From Trichaptum fuscoviolaceum (taxonomy: Eukaryota > Basidiomycota > Agaricomycetes > Hymenochaetales > Trichaptaceae), in assembly GCA_910574455.1 (NCBI GenBank), contig CAJSYZ010000001.1:1471424-1535423 (forward strand): 64,000 nucleotides of DNA, given 5' to 3'. Below, piece by piece: positions 9,701 through 22,300 of the stretch (positions are counted from its first letter, which is position 1; each line of letters begins with the position of its first letter). The translations under genes were made by a program, and so were the position numbers. The notes below the pieces were generated by a model that did not search any database, was not told the origin of the DNA, and worked only from the letters and a program-made list of their open reading frames with translations.

Positions 9701-11050
9701 ATGTCGCGCTACGCAATGTCTGGGAACATCCCACTGATCATCATTCCACTGGTGACAGACACGATTGGAAAAGAAATGGATCAAACAGAGGGGCTGATGG
9801 GTTTGTCCAGGCAATCTGCATCTCAATTTCTGAGAGAAGAGCCAGATGAGAAGATGAGATCATTATTGGAAACAATGAGCCTCGTCTGCCGAAAATGGAC
9901 AAAACCAGCTCAGGCAGTCTTGCGAAGACGATTCTTCCTCCATGACAGTAACATTTCCGAACTGCCATGGTGCCTGCATAGGGTCTTCAAATTCAAGTTC
10001 CTGAACGGTTCAATGTGTGGCCCATGGGTGCGGGAAGTACTGATTACACCCAACTACTATAAACTGTTTGCTGCAGAGATTGAACAAAGGACCATCTCCT
10101 TGGCGCAATTGTTCAAGAGGTTCAACTTAGTCGCTTTATCCATCAAGCCTCTGGGTGTGTCGTTGGAATGGGCTCCAATTCTCCTGAAACCCGTGGTCCA
10201 TTTACGCATGTCTAAAGCGGAGCTATACACTCTACCCGGACTCTACGAGGCCGTAGCGGACCTGCACAAACTCGAAGTACTCTCGTTGGAGTGCGACTGT
10301 GGATCTGATGACGAGGAAAGTAGGCCGTGCCAGCCTCTAGCTCCGAAATTAATTCGAACACATCCTCCCGCTTCACTCAAAAAGCTCCATTTCCAAATCA
10401 ACTTCAACAGAGATGAAACACCCACAACGGAAATTCTCTCATGGATCCTCCAGGCGCGCGGTGAATATGCTCCTCGAGAACTAAGGCTTATCGTTTCTAT
10501 TCCCTACAATATCTGGGACGAGGAAGAGGACGTCTGGGACGAGGAAGACTCAGAGAGTTGCAGACGAATTTTAGTGGAATCGATGTCGAACACTCTTCCT
10601 CCTCTCCAGACCCTTCTTTTCAGAGAGGATTCCTTTCGGTACCCTACTGGAATCGATGGACAAATCTTCCAAAGATGTAATCAACTAAAGGACATTCATC
10701 TCTTTGGCGTACCAGGGTACCCGCTTCGAGCATCCGTAGAGAAGTTATGCTGGGGGCACGAGACTCTTGAGACCGGCCTCTCACATCCTACCCTCTGGGA
10801 CGAGCCCTCTTCAGAATACCTGCAATTTCAGCTTGCATGTGGCAAAATGCCAAACCTACGCTTCGTACATATATGTGGTGGGAAAGATATCAATAGTTTT
10901 CCTCGAACGAAGAAAATCTGTGATGAGTTCAATATCGCACTCATCCCTGGATGCGATTTAGAAGACTGGACTCCTGACAAAGTGAAGTTGTATTATGAAG
11001 AGTGCAGAGTTCGTTGCAGGCTGTTACCAGTTACTAAAATTGTACAGTGA
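9701..11050 (+). CDS. F-box-like, leucine-rich protein
   Basis: This single-exon gene of 449 residues is homologous to the copies at 3596-4939 and 62743-63945. The N-terminus 'SGNIPLIIIPLVTDTIGKEM' and 'MSLVCRKWTKPAQAVLRRRF' (about residues 65-85) make an F-box-like fold. 'CGPWVRE' and the terminal 'ASVEKLCWGHE' blocks are family signatures. An acidic insertion ('DEEEDVWDEEDSE', about residues 270-282) distinguishes this copy. A second ATG at 9716 is an equally plausible start. It would act as a ubiquitin-ligase adaptor by analogy only. Confidence 0.7.
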   Translation: MSRYAMSGNIPLIIIPLVTDTIGKEMDQTEGLMGLSRQSASQFLREEPDEKMRSLLETMSLVCRKWTKPAQAVLRRRFFLHDSNISELPWCLHRVFKFKFLNGSMCGPWVREVLITPNYYKLFAAEIEQRTISLAQLFKRFNLVALSIKPLGVSLEWAPILLKPVVHLRMSKAELYTLPGLYEAVADLHKLEVLSLECDCGSDDEESRPCQPLAPKLIRTHPPASLKKLHFQINFNRDETPTTEILSWILQARGEYAPRELRLIVSIPYNIWDEEEDVWDEEDSESCRRILVESMSNTLPPLQTLLFREDSFRYPTGIDGQIFQRCNQLKDIHLFGVPGYPLRASVEKLCWGHETLETGLSHPTLWDEPSSEYLQFQLACGKMPNLRFVHICGGKDINSFPRTKKICDEFNIALIPGCDLEDWTPDKVKLYYEECRVRCRLLPVTKIVQ

Positions 11051-11460
11051 GTCTACCGTATCTTAGGCTCACACCATATATAAGTTGACAATTTCCTTGA
11101 TTTCCTTGCTATCAGGTGTACCGCTGGGATAGATTAGGCACTCTTCAGGCCTCGAGCAGGTCAAATCAATCTTTTGTATCTAGTTGGTCTACAGAGGAAA
11201 ACCTTGAGAAATTTACAAAGGCCACAACAAGATCTTAGAGTACACAGTCATAGAAATCTAGTGCAAGGCATTCTATTTATGGTTTCACCGAATGATACGG
11301 ATGTTTCTTTCAATGAGCAGTGTAAATTAGTTGAGAGTATTGGCTGCTCTGGCGCTCTATATTAATTGTTAGTAATGGCAAAAGTCAAAGTTTTGATTGG
11401 GGTTCCGGAATCCAAAGATATGCAAATTCATCAAACACGATGTATTCCGTCGCAGTAGCT

Positions 11461-12984
11461 TAATTAAAATACGGCTGTACGAAAAGGCCGCCTACAAGTG
11501 CCGCCGCTGCCGCATGCAGTAGGCGGCACTTTCTATACAGGACCGCATGCAGTATTAGTAGGCGTAGGCGGTCATTGTACAAAGTGCTACGGTCTCGTAA
11601 GTGACCGGGGGCAAGAGCCCCGATAATATCTCAGATCTATCTAAGACCAAATAAATGTCACGAGACTATGGTCTGGGTCACTCTTTAGTAAATATATTCT
11701 CATACAATTTACTTAAGTCAATATTGGGTGTATTAAGTTAGTTGAAAGTATTATATTATTAGATAGCGCCGTCATAGACAGCGGTCCCCGACACGAATGT
11801 GCCAGTGGGAGACAAATGAATAGAAGTGAGTTGAAATCCACAATAACCAAAGGAGAACAGTTAACACAGGGAAAAAACTAGAAAAAGAAGTAATAAAACG
11901 TAGATGAATAACTTGGGCACCAGGAAGACGGAGCAGGAACAAGTGAGATGTAAGGAACGGAAAGACACAAGAAAGTTGAAAGAAACTGAGTAGCATTAGG
12001 AAAAATAATATAATAAACAAGATTAGACCACAGAAGCAGGGAAAAGGTACGGAATAATAATGAAATGAAAAACCATAAAAACCAAGAATGAACAAGTTAG
12101 ACGGAAAATAAACTAAAAAAAGAAGATTTAGGCTACACATGAAATAAAAAAGACAGTTTACCAGGAACGAAGTAGATAAGAGAAAACTTGCGATTGGCTG
12201 GGAGCGTGAGAATCTGCTTACTTTCTGTAAAACTGGATTAAAGTTCACGACGACACATCCCTCCCTCAGCTACGCTTCGTGTCGGGGAAGTGTTGTTAAG
12301 TTAAAATCAGGACAAATATACTGTGTGACTTGGTGTCCGAGAACAGCCTGAGGGGACAAGCGGACAACTTGAAGGATTACCGAAAACCGGGTAACGGGCA
12401 TTGACAAGTTTTACGAAGACTTCTCATCGACTTCCTACACCTTCTATACATGTGCCATTTTGGTCTCTATTTCTCGTAGTTAATTATTATTTATTTTATA
12501 TCTTATTAGTACATTACAATAGACAGTACTGTGATTGTTTTATATCTAAACTACTTCTGCTATACAAGTAATCATATTGTCGTATGCAAGATCTACAATT
12601 TGATGAGTGGCTGTGGGAAACTGAATGCATGGCTGTGTTTGTACCTGAGTCTAGTACGCTTTGGGAAGGTTCGGGACCCCGTTGCAACTCTGCATGCGGC
12701 TTGACTGCAGTCTTCAAGCCTGTATGCGGTAGTGTATGCGGCACTTCAGTGGCTGTGCCAGGGTTTGCATGCGGCATTTTTGACAGGTAGGCGGCACTGC
12801 ATGCGGCAGTTTGGACAGCTGTGGCACATGCAATGACTTCATTAATTTCTACAGTATTTTATCTTATTTATCATTGGTTCCGTGTCTGCAGTCATGCATG
12901 CGGCAGCGGCGATACTTGTAGGCGGCTGCATGCGGCAGCGGCGGCACTTGTAGGCGGCCTTTTCGTCAGGCCGATTAAAATTAA
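11461..12984. mobile_element. 1.5 kb inverted-repeat DNA element, no transposase
   Basis: The two ends are inverted copies. On the left, 11481-11520 is the near-perfect reverse complement of 12926-12965, over a GC-rich block containing GTGCCGCCGCTGCCGCATGC. The outer 20 bases match imperfectly. TTAA occurs at both outer edges (11461-11464 and 12981-12984), which would fit a TTAA-targeting family such as piggyBac, but this is not proven. GCATGCGGC-type words recur inside both ends as subterminal repeats. No transposase frame is present, so it is non-autonomous. The only long frame (11772-12248, minus) is a hydrophobic artefact of purine-rich DNA. Confidence 0.65.
11785..12288. repeat. Nested 504-base segment bounded by 13-base inverted repeats
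   Basis: TCCCCGACACGAA at 11785-11797 is exactly inverted at 12276-12288, inside the larger inverted-repeat element. The interior is purine-rich on the plus strand. It may be a second, nested miniature element. No clear target duplication was found around it. Confidence 0.45.
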
Positions 12985-13158
12985 AGTGTACAGAAGCAAC
13001 GTTACCCGACACGCGTCCCTATATACAGTCGTTGACCTCCTTTTTGATCAACTTTGCATGTTCTATGCTTCTGGGTTTGATAGTGCACTTGAAGTCCTTT
13101 GGCCCACTAATAAACTGCCAGTGTAAGAATCTACGAAACAAAATTTTCTGACAATACC

Positions 13159-15313
13159 TTACCTTACTAAGTAAGGCTGAAAGACAGCTTGGGGATATGT
13201 TCGCTCGCCGGTTACGGGATTGATGTATGGCCCTATATTGAAGGCTGCAAGAACTTTGGCTGCGACCAACCAGACATTTGCATCTGCATAGAACCGGCCT
13301 GGGCATATTCTTAACAAATGACATGTCATCTTCGTGAGTAGGTCGTTGGTGTTATTGTCATTTGCCTTACCTCCTACCAAAGCAAAAAATAACGTTGTTC
13401 GGATCGTTGTCCTTGAGTACACTCGGTCCTTTCTCTGCATCTTTCTTGTCAGAACCTCCTAAAACTAAATTGAGGTGTCTCTCAGGTTTAAATACGTCAG
13501 GACTGTGAAAGATGTCTTCATCGTGCATCATGCCCCTTTTATGTAGCTCTCTGAGTGAAGAGAAGAGGTCACGAGTACGAGCTGATAACCTACCATATGT
13601 TGGCTACACATGAGGTTCCTGCAGGAATCGTCCAATCACCATACTCCGTTGAATCCACGGACAAGTGCGGTATATCTAGTACAACGATGTTCAGCGCAGT
13701 AGATGAGACATAAGCGTAAGGACTTACTGATCGGTGTCACAGGATGTATGCTAAGGCAATGTCAGAGATGTACTATGTGCCATGTTCATTGGACATACAG
13801 TACATACCGATAGACTTCCCTCACTATGCAGTCAATGTATGGCAACTTTCCGCGGTCCTCCAACGTCGGTAGACGTTCTGAGCCAATTGCCTGATCAATC
13901 TCGGCCTGCGCTCGTTCCACAACCTCTGGGTGCAAGGCCATCATTAGAAAAAACGTAAGTACGGCAGCTGCTGTCTAAACCACGTTCTTAGCGCTTCATC
14001 TGGAGCTAGATTACCTCTACGAACCGTATCAAACCCGGCTAGACGAAGGGCGAAGTTCATCAGCAATCATATTTACATATACAAGATCGAAGAAATTACC
14101 CATGGCTGTCAGTAGTCCAATGCTTCGTATATCTGCACCTATCTCAGTGTCTTGACTTGGCGTTGAGGCATAATCATCAAGCAAACTATTGAGAAAACAT
14201 GGCTCAGACACTCCCATCTTCTGTGTAAACAAGTTGGCAACATGATATTGCAAAAGAAAGTTATAGACGAACCCTTTTCTTCAGCAAATCATTCAGTGGT
14301 TCGTCCTTCATCTCTTCCAAGAGCTTCTTCACGTATAGGGCGTGTCGTTTCACAGACACGCCTGGGATCCATTCCGGTAACCATGCGGGAAAATGCCGCA
14401 CTGTAAGAAGAATCAGTCACGAGTTAAAAATTATAGAACGCATCTATCGAACCAAAAGAAATTTGGCCACTAACAAGCGGGAATGAGGTCTGGAATTGAT
14501 CCACCAGCTTCTCCGAACTGGGTAAAGAGAGAGGCCGCCTGCGCGAACTTCTCCAGGAGACGGTCATGTATGCCAGTCGCATTGTAACCGTATATGATCT
14601 TCATCACAAGGCGAGAAGCCAATCTAGTTTTGATCCATAAGTATTATATCTTCCCGGGATGAGGCTGTCCATGCACCTATCAATGGAATGTGTGAAGTCC
14701 TGAGGCGCACTTATGAGTTCTTCCAGGAATAGTATAATTTCCTGTTCCTGGGCTGGCCTAAATTTCTTCACTCCCTGTAGGTCAAAATATCTCTGAACGA
14801 GACGGCGTTGTTTGCGCCAACGGTCCCCGTGCGGAAGAAAGGGTAAACCTGACCCCATACCCATTCTGACGAAAGTATACATGAATACACCCAATTAACT
14901 GGGTGGATCAAATGCTTACAGGTCATTTATGACGACCAGGTGCGGTCGATCCGAGAAGTTCGCTCCCCTAGTCTCAAACAAGTCACGGGCGACTGCAGTC
15001 GAGCTGATGATCAACATCGGGCGACCAAAAATGTGAATGTATATGACTCCGCCTAAGAATCAAGTGGCATGTCATGTTCATTAGACGTAGGTACGTATAA
15101 ATAATTGGGGCATTTACCAAGCACTTTTCTCCAATCAGAGAATGTCTCCCAGGAGTATTCCAAAGGTACCTTTCTTGCATGTCCGATGATAGGATCTCCC
15201 GTTGGGCTAGGAGGAAGACGAGATGTTGACCGCTTTAGAACGAGCCTAAACATTGCAATTATGGGTATCCCTAAGACCCCTAAGAGGAGAGCTGCATAAT
15301 CTCTAAGGGACAT
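13159..15313 (-). CDS. Cytochrome P450 monooxygenase
   Basis: This is a membrane-anchored haem-thiolate monooxygenase. Its substrate is unknown; it could act in secondary metabolism or detoxification. It is a many-exon gene starting at 15313 with a hydrophobic anchor (about residues 5-25) and then the proline hinge 'LPPSPTGDPIIGH'. Spliced exons give 'GGVIYIHIFGRPMLIISS', the C-helix 'GDRWRKQRR', the I-helix 'AGFDT' (near 14040), the K-helix E-x-x-R ('EVYR', near 13815), 'FKPERHL' (near 13480), and the haem loop FCFGRRICPG. The haem loop is assembled across an intron (about 13367-13313) whose removal places the Cys ligand correctly. The stop is at 13159. All P450 signatures are present, so it appears functional. 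I did not assign a CYP family. A TATA box lies about 50 bases upstream. Confidence 0.9.
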
Positions 15314-15361
15314 CTCAGATTCGATGGGGGTTGTAGCGACTTAATAAGAGCGAGTGTAAGG

Positions 15362-15370
15362 CTTTTATAC
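15362..15370 (-). promoter_or_regulatory. TATA box of the P450 gene
   Basis: On the minus strand this reads GTATAAAAG, about 50 bases upstream of the P450 start codon at 15313. That spacing is consistent with a core promoter and a very short leader. Confidence 0.55.
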
Positions 15371-16290
15371 TCTTCTTCACCGGCACTCTGACTCAGTAGC
15401 TAGACATCGGTGCTTTTCTCTCGAAATCAGTAGCTTCCGATAACAACGAATACAGGGAAAAAACGGCATCAAGAGTTCCATGACTCTTGTCATTCATTTG
15501 GAGGTGGCGCCTCTCGATAGAGCGGGAACTTGAACGCCGTCGACTTATGTATTACACGGATGTATCTTCCATGATGTGCATGTCAGTGGATGTAGTAGTG
15601 CACGTAATTGATGGGCACTGCAACAACTCACCCTTCATAGTAGGTCGACATGAAGAAAAAACAGTCTGAGTCGTGCGCCACCGCCGCAACTTGAATGCGA
15701 GTGGCGTTCAAGTTGTTCAAGACTTCAAGTTGCCTCACTGGCAGGCGCCCAATCCCTCCGGCTCCCACGATTCGGAAGAAACCGAGGGATCGTCTCGGCT
15801 TTCCTCCGTACTAATCGGAGATCACCCTGTCTCTTGGTTATATGTTTCTGGTCCGAGTTCAGACCTACGTCCAGTTTTAAAATTGCTACATCATGGAGAT
15901 CTGGTCACGAAAGAACCCCTTTCGCAAGAGCTTGGCTGATCTCAGGTTATTACGACTCATCAAAGAGGAGTCTTGTCCGCAGAGTGGAAGGTATTATACT
16001 AATCGCAATTGTGCATCCCTACTAAAAATTTCGTTCCAATCTATTATATTATCATCTCCGAGTCTACAAGTGTCCCGTTGTAATCCAGAGAAGTGTAAGT
16101 ACTTGTAAGTACTTTACTTTACGATAGCTAAGCCTTTTCATCGGTGTAGACGTACAAATATAGAGCATAACATTACATGAATAGTAAAAGAAGTGTTTAA
16201 AGAATCTTATGTGAAAAAAAGAAATAAGAGAATTACTATGTCTGCTTTCGCACCCTTTCCGACCTTGGCTATGCCGTGAAATTTTCCTTG
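15371..16290. other. Intergenic region without supported gene
   Basis: About 0.9 kb lies between the P450 promoter and the 3' end of the membrane-protein gene. Several short plus-strand frames overlap one another, but none shows motifs or intron-like continuation. I see nothing else. Confidence 0.35.
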
Positions 16291-16629
16291 TCACCATTCC
16301 AACTCATCCCTCCCCCCACCTTCGCCACACCGAACTTCAAGGGGACACCCAAGAATTCCACCTGGTCGGTGTGTCAAAAGTCGTAGGATCCGGTGGGCGG
16401 AACTTACCATACACCTCGAATGGATCACGAGGAATACCAAAAGAAATCGACCTTGCCTTGATCTTGCTCCCAAACAGAGAGTCCCCAAACATAGTGGTAT
16501 TTTCCAAGAACACGTCGGGCTCAGCCGGCATACTTGGCTTCGACTTTTGATCGCGTACGCTGACAGAGCAACCACAGGGCGAGACAACAAGTGGGACATG
16601 AGCATCGACTAGCTTTCCAGTACCAGATC

Positions 16630-18389
16630 CTACAGAAGGCAAGGGCGCAAGGGCCAGCACTTCGAAGGCATGTTCAGATTCCACTTGTCGGTCGGCGACT
16701 TGATGATCCGCATTTCCAAAGTGAAGAAGAGTGATTGCAGTCCAAGAACCAACAGAGAGGAGAACCTCGGCCAGTTTAGTCTTGATGTCAGAGAAAAGAT
16801 AGTAAAGGAAGCGGGGACCAGAAGAATAGTCGCTAGCAGAGAAAGAAAAGAGATCTTCTTCCAGATACAGTCCAGGAAGACGAGATGAGGCAGCAAACAT
16901 ATGGTCGTGTAGTTCTGAGTGGCGTAAAGTGTCTGAAACGTCATCCTCCTCGGCACTGTATCGATTTGTTGTCTAAAGGCATAAGGTAAGTCCATGCGTA
17001 TGGCCTAATGTGTGTTGTAGGACGTACCGATCCAAAGTGCGATGGACGCCCACGTGGAGAAGAACCATGATCTGAAGGGCCGTTCGCAATGTTGAAGCTT
17101 GATATTGTCGACGGCACCTGAGAGTAGCGTGAGCATCACCAACGATGAGAAGGACATGGCTCCAATACCTTGTTCAAAGACCCAAAGTGTGTGAAGTGCG
17201 TTGATCTGCACACTGAGAGGGAGGACATGTCGGTCAGTTCCTCTCTCTCCCTGTACATGACCACGGGCAAGGAGCGAGAGGTTGGGTAGACCTTAGTCGA
17301 AGGAGAAACCCGTCCGAAATGAGACCAGAGCGTCATCTTTGGAGTAGCTGAAATCGCGTCTGAGGGAGGAATGATGTTATCGTCGTCGAGGTCCAGAGAA
17401 ACATGTCTTTCCATAATATGAGTGTTTGATGTTACAGACCTAAGAGCTCTAAGCTCCAGCAAAACAAGCCGGATTGTCTTGACGAGCTTGACGAGCTTGC
17501 GTAGCGTCTGTTTGTCGAGCACCAAGTACGGAAGTAGCTTCAGAATAACAAAGATTAGACTAGGTATGTGAGAGATATAAATGTAGAAACTTACCGTGAC
17601 GATGTGCGAGATTGCGCTGAACATCGTCTTGAAAGATGCCCTTGCCTCGCACATGGCCATGAACGACAGAAGGTGGATCCGCGACTTCAAGAACCGAGAT
17701 GAGTATGCATAAGGGTGTTATCAAAGAGAGCCGCTCACTTTAGCTTTCATGATCATACACATAACCGCTTGCTCCTGAGAACAGAACGCGCGGTCGATCA
17801 TGAGAAGGCCAACGAACGAGCGGAGATAATAGATTGCCTTTGCGGCATTCCTAGACCTCATAATCAAGAAACCTCGGGACAAGCTAGTGCTAGCAAGAAT
17901 ACTCTTAGCAAGTAGTCCTAGCAAGCTAACAAGCAAGGCGAGTGGCTGGAAGAAGGGCTTAGACTCGTGAGCCGGAACAGAAGTATCCGAGATCGAGTCC
18001 AAAGGCAGCTCCAGGTCAATGTTGTAGGGGGCATTGACTACTTCCTGGTCGTCGAGACCCGCATCAGGAGTGGGGTTCGAATCGTTCTCGTCAGACACAG
18101 AACCAGCTGTGAAAGTGACAGGAACGAGATGACTAGGAGGAGCTCCAGCAGAGAGGATCGCCGAGATAGCAGAGTCCACAGAGGAGGTTTCGTTGAAGGT
18201 GGCAACTGAGATAGAGGTCGTGTTGAAGAGCACATCGGTGTCGGCCAAGGAGGATGAGCCAGCATGAAGAACAACCGTCGAAGCATATGAAGGCCTCGCA
18301 ACTGCGACGACATGGGGGCGACCCTTGAGCAAGGCTTGAGCGATGAGCTCGAGGAGAGTGGTGAAAGCTTTGATGCGTGAGCGAAGCAT
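16630..18389 (-). CDS. Unrecognised multi-pass membrane protein
   Basis: This is a probable multi-exon gene that I do not recognise. Exon 1 (18389 to about 17743) begins 'MLRSRIKAFTTLLELIAQAL' and has a Ser/Thr/acidic middle, then a hydrophobic segment ('PLALLVSLLGLLAKSILA'). Exons follow at about 17697-17594 ('SRIHLLSFMAMCEARA'), about 17540-17220 and about 17205-17025. The last of these has hydrophobic segments ('MSFSSLVMLTLLSGAVD'). After an intron ending near 16950 a hydrophobic frame ('KKISFLSLLATILLVPASF') runs to a stop at 16630. An alternative frame over the same DNA stays open to 16337 and beyond, so the 3' end is uncertain. The length would be about 500 residues. Confidence 0.45.
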
Positions 18390-18593
18390 TGGGAGATAAT
18401 TCTACGAGCGTGTCTATGATGGGAGAAAACAAGAAGGGTTGGCAAAGATACCAGAATTTATATGTTTTCTGGAGGAGGTCAGCCATTTTTGCGGCTGGGT
18501 GCTGTGTTCAGAGAACTTGAAGCTGTCAAACGAGGCTGATTGGCTCGCTGGCGGAGTGTTAATTTTTAAAAGCCGATCGGGCTCAAACATCTG

Positions 18594-18870
18594 CATCAGG
18601 GAAACTACTTTCTGCTGAAAGTGACTTAAGTGTTACTTAAACGTCCTGAGAGACTGAAGTCTTAAATAAGGCAAGCTTTACTTATTCATGCATGTCCTCC
18701 CATTATTCAGGACAAGTTGGCTGAAATAAGTGTGGGCTGGCTTAAATAAGGAAAGATGGCTGAATCAGTGCTCTAAGTGTTTCAGGCATTCAGCACCCCA
18801 GTGCTCCAGTGTATCATCCTTTAATTACAGCAGTAGACAAGTGTTGTAAGACGAATTGCAGTGCTCAAGA
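18594..18870. mobile_element. Possible miniature transposon remnant
   Basis: It begins CATCAGGGAAACTACTTTC. The same CATCAGGGAAACT block occurs inverted at 62311-62324, followed in both places by CTTT..GCT and CGTCCTGA words. The interior is made of CTTAAATAAGG and CTGAAATAAG-like repeats. No opposite end was identified here, so this is a fragment or a diverged element. Confidence 0.35.
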
Positions 18871-19202
18871 GTCTAAGTGCATAAGAACGATCCAAGTATT
18901 TCATTGCATCAGAAATATATAAGACAACATTATGTAGCTATCAGTGCCTCAGCGTTCAAGTACATCAGTCATTTACACAAGACTAAGCATAGCAGTCGCT
19001 ATCATGGGATCCGCCACGACATTATCCCGAACCTCTGCCGTGACGGGCAGTGGCAGGCCACATTTCGCTGCCGTGCCTTCAATTCTGCATGTTCTTTGGC
19101 GTACCAGTAGAAACGAAGGCTGCTCTGCAAGTCGATGGTAATATAATATTGAGCGCACGGACAGAAACGAAAAGAAGAGGCTCACCAGTGATCGATTTGC
19201 CC

Positions 19203-19279
19203 TTAGAAGTCTACGCAGTCCGTAGCCGAATCCCATTTTGAAGCGTTGTCCTCCTCATGATCACCATCTCCACCTAAAT

Positions 19280-19314
<35 letters not shown>

Positions 19315-22300
19315 CCCTCGCCCTCGCCCTCGCCCTCGCCCTCGCCCTCGCCCTCGCCCTCGCCCTCGCCCTCGCCCTCAATCTTGTCAACACCCTCGTC
19401 CCCGCTCTCGCTCAGGTTGTCGTCACCCTCAGCATTAGCATGCTCGTCCTCTGCATCACCTTCCACCTCGCCTCTATACTCAGCCCCCTCACGCTCTTCG
19501 CCCTTATCGTCGGTTCCGTCGGTTCCGTCTTCCCAATTATCAGCGCCTTCGTCATACGCTTTCTCGCAGGTCGAATCTGCATCTACAACGTCAAAATACA
19601 AGGAAAAGTCCCTGCCAGTGATACCCGATCCAACAAGTTCGGTGTTCTTTCTCGTATCGATATCTGTACTGGCATCGTAAGCTAGGAGGCGGGATCAAAC
19701 CTTTTCCCAGTTTGATTCAGTGAAGAAAGAGGGATTCGACAACAAGTTAACATAGTCGTCCGTATGAGGCTGCCACAGAGCGCTAGTGAAATACCACTCA
19801 GCGCCGCCAAGTTCTTCTTTGATATTTTGCAACCGAGCCACCTGTTTATCAATGGCAACCTTGACCTATCCATGGGAAGATCAGCGAATAAGGACAATAT
19901 AAGTGGCTGAAAAAAGTAGATACCGCTGTTGCCGCAAGGGCGAGGGCACCGATAGGCTTTCCTATGGTGTTTCTGTCCAGTATTTTATGCCGACCCATGG
20001 CCAAGACAATGTGTACGGACAACACTGAGACCACAAGGTCAGAGCAGAACAGTCCTTGCTTCTGTACATTTAGGGTCAATGCATGGACACAAAATGCGAC
20101 AATAAATACTCTTTTACTTACCCTCTCCATACTATACCAGCTTTCCCATAGAAACGGTTCGGCTTTCTTCTTGTCAACTAGCGTCTGCAACATCTTCACA
20201 ATTGCTTCGTTTTGCATTGACTTTGATTGTTCGCCGCTGATAAAACTAGCAACTGATTGCTCAGCTTTCTCAAACAGCTTCTTGCGCCAGCTATCAGAGC
20301 ATCTCTGGGCCGCCTGAAATACGAGGATTGCATCTCAATTTGGTAAAGTGATTTGAGAATAAGTAAAAATGACTCAACTAGAGAACAGATATCGGCGAAC
20401 TGAGTTTCGTAAATGAGTTCCACAGAATCAAACACTTTCCCCCACAATGAGCTGATGAGCTTATTGTCCGGGGTTTGCCATGGTTGTGACGGACTTTCCA
20501 ACTGTGCGAAATAGTGAAGGTAATAGAATATGAGTCCATCCTGCCTGAGTACCGGGAGGGAGACACTGGTTCGTCGCCCTTTTCCTGCCTGGCACGCGAG
20601 ATCCTTCCCTTCCTTCATTTCGATCCTTGTCCTCAAGTCCCACTGATGTCTGCATATACGTACATCAGCAAAATATGTCATAGAAATGAATTTGATTCGA
20701 CAAACTGAGCTAGTAGTCCGAGAGACTTTGCGATGACCTTGATAAGCCCCAGTCACTATCACTTCGGGTCCGGGGGTGCGGGACGCTCTCGTCATTGCAA
20801 GCGACGGTGCTCGAGGTGCTAACGACATCTTTCGACCACCAGACTATTAAGAAAAGAAGGTGAATGCTCACGTTTAGAGTGTATCAATCGACTCTCACTT
20901 ACTTCATTATCAGCCACCAGCAACTGCCTCTTGCGATTAAAGGTAGCGGATCCAATCTCCGGCTGCAACACGTCAGAAAGCTGTTATCCATGGCAAGTGA
21001 GCAGATCGAAAAGAAGCACTTACCGTCGTGTCGGCCTCAGGCCGATAAGGAATATCAGAGGGGTTCCTCTTCTTACTCAAGTCCTTTCCGCCTGATCAGA
21101 TACGAACTTGAAATGCCAATTACCATAGAATTGACACTTACTGTGGCACCGGCCTGTGTGTCCATGTCAATCAACAATGACTTATTGATCTTGACAGTCT
21201 TATTAGCCTATTGAGATGGTTCAAATTAAGTAAACATGAAATGAAGGAATTCATTGCACGTGAAGGTAGAAGAATTACCACATTAACCTGAGAGTCGGTG
21301 TCTGGTGGCGACTTCCTCTTTCTGTTCTTTGTGACTGTGATGTCCTATTCATATGCACACATTAGCGATCGACTCGAAGTGAAGAAGGAAACGAATAGTT
21401 GCTACAGGAGAGCACCGGAAGTGAGCCTACGGTGCATCGACGCTCACACATACCTGTACACGGGGTTCCAAAGCTAGTGATCGCACCTTACAACCATAAA
21501 TAAAGGGGGGAACGAGAGAAGTTGAAATAAGATAGACTTACCGGTGCGCTAAGCTGCGAGTTAGCAGTCCTCTTGTTTGCATCCTATGCAAATACCAATT
21601 CAGCAATGAAGGATATAGAATGAAGATCACTGTGCTTCGCTGTCTGGCACTCACCTGTCCACCTGGTTTTATCTCGTTGTTCTTATCCTCGAGTACGGGA
21701 AGGGATTGCTTAGTAGAATGAAAAATGAAAAATGATATGACATCGCTTACCGTTGAAACCTGCGACCCGGAAAGAGTGTCATGCAATAACTTCCTTTTCT
21801 TCGAGTTGAGGTTGCTGCTACCTCCATCCTGTTCATGACACGGCAGTTGGCAGATAAATAATAACGAAGGGATATGAACAAACGGTCATGGAGTAACTGA
21901 CGTGAATCGAACAGAAATAAGTCGTACTCACACAAGCTTGAGCCGGCCTTGTTAGCCTCTTCGGATTGCTTCCGCCCTATAAACAAGTTATTCAGACTGC
22001 ATTTGCCATTCTAATGCTCCGTCAACTCACAACATTTGATTCCGAATCGACAAGATGTGCCTTCTGTTGCACACTGATTGTGCTATTTTTTTACACCATG
22101 ATAGCTTGTAAGGGTGATTGTTTCTCCTTCATCCTCCCAGGGACTTAAGTTTTCATCATCTGGCAATGAGATGGTGTGTCTGGTGTAGCTTTGCGTCAGC
22201 AAGGCTCATAATACAGTGGTAACAAGGACAAGAGCGTCAATATTGCAGGTGAAGGACTTCCAAGTCGGGTCTTGGCCCGGGAGCGTCACGGTCAACTTGA

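Noticed and set aside
11772..12248. 158-codon hydrophobic minus-strand frame that looks like a membrane protein
   Set aside because: It is the pyrimidine strand of purine-rich low-complexity DNA inside an inverted-repeat element. Phe/Leu/Ser composition follows from base content and there is no other support.
19238..19438. Plus-strand Arg-Pro repeat protein
   Set aside because: It is the reverse reading of the (CCCTCG)n array. The minus-strand acidic frame continues with non-repeat acidic sequence and is more plausible.
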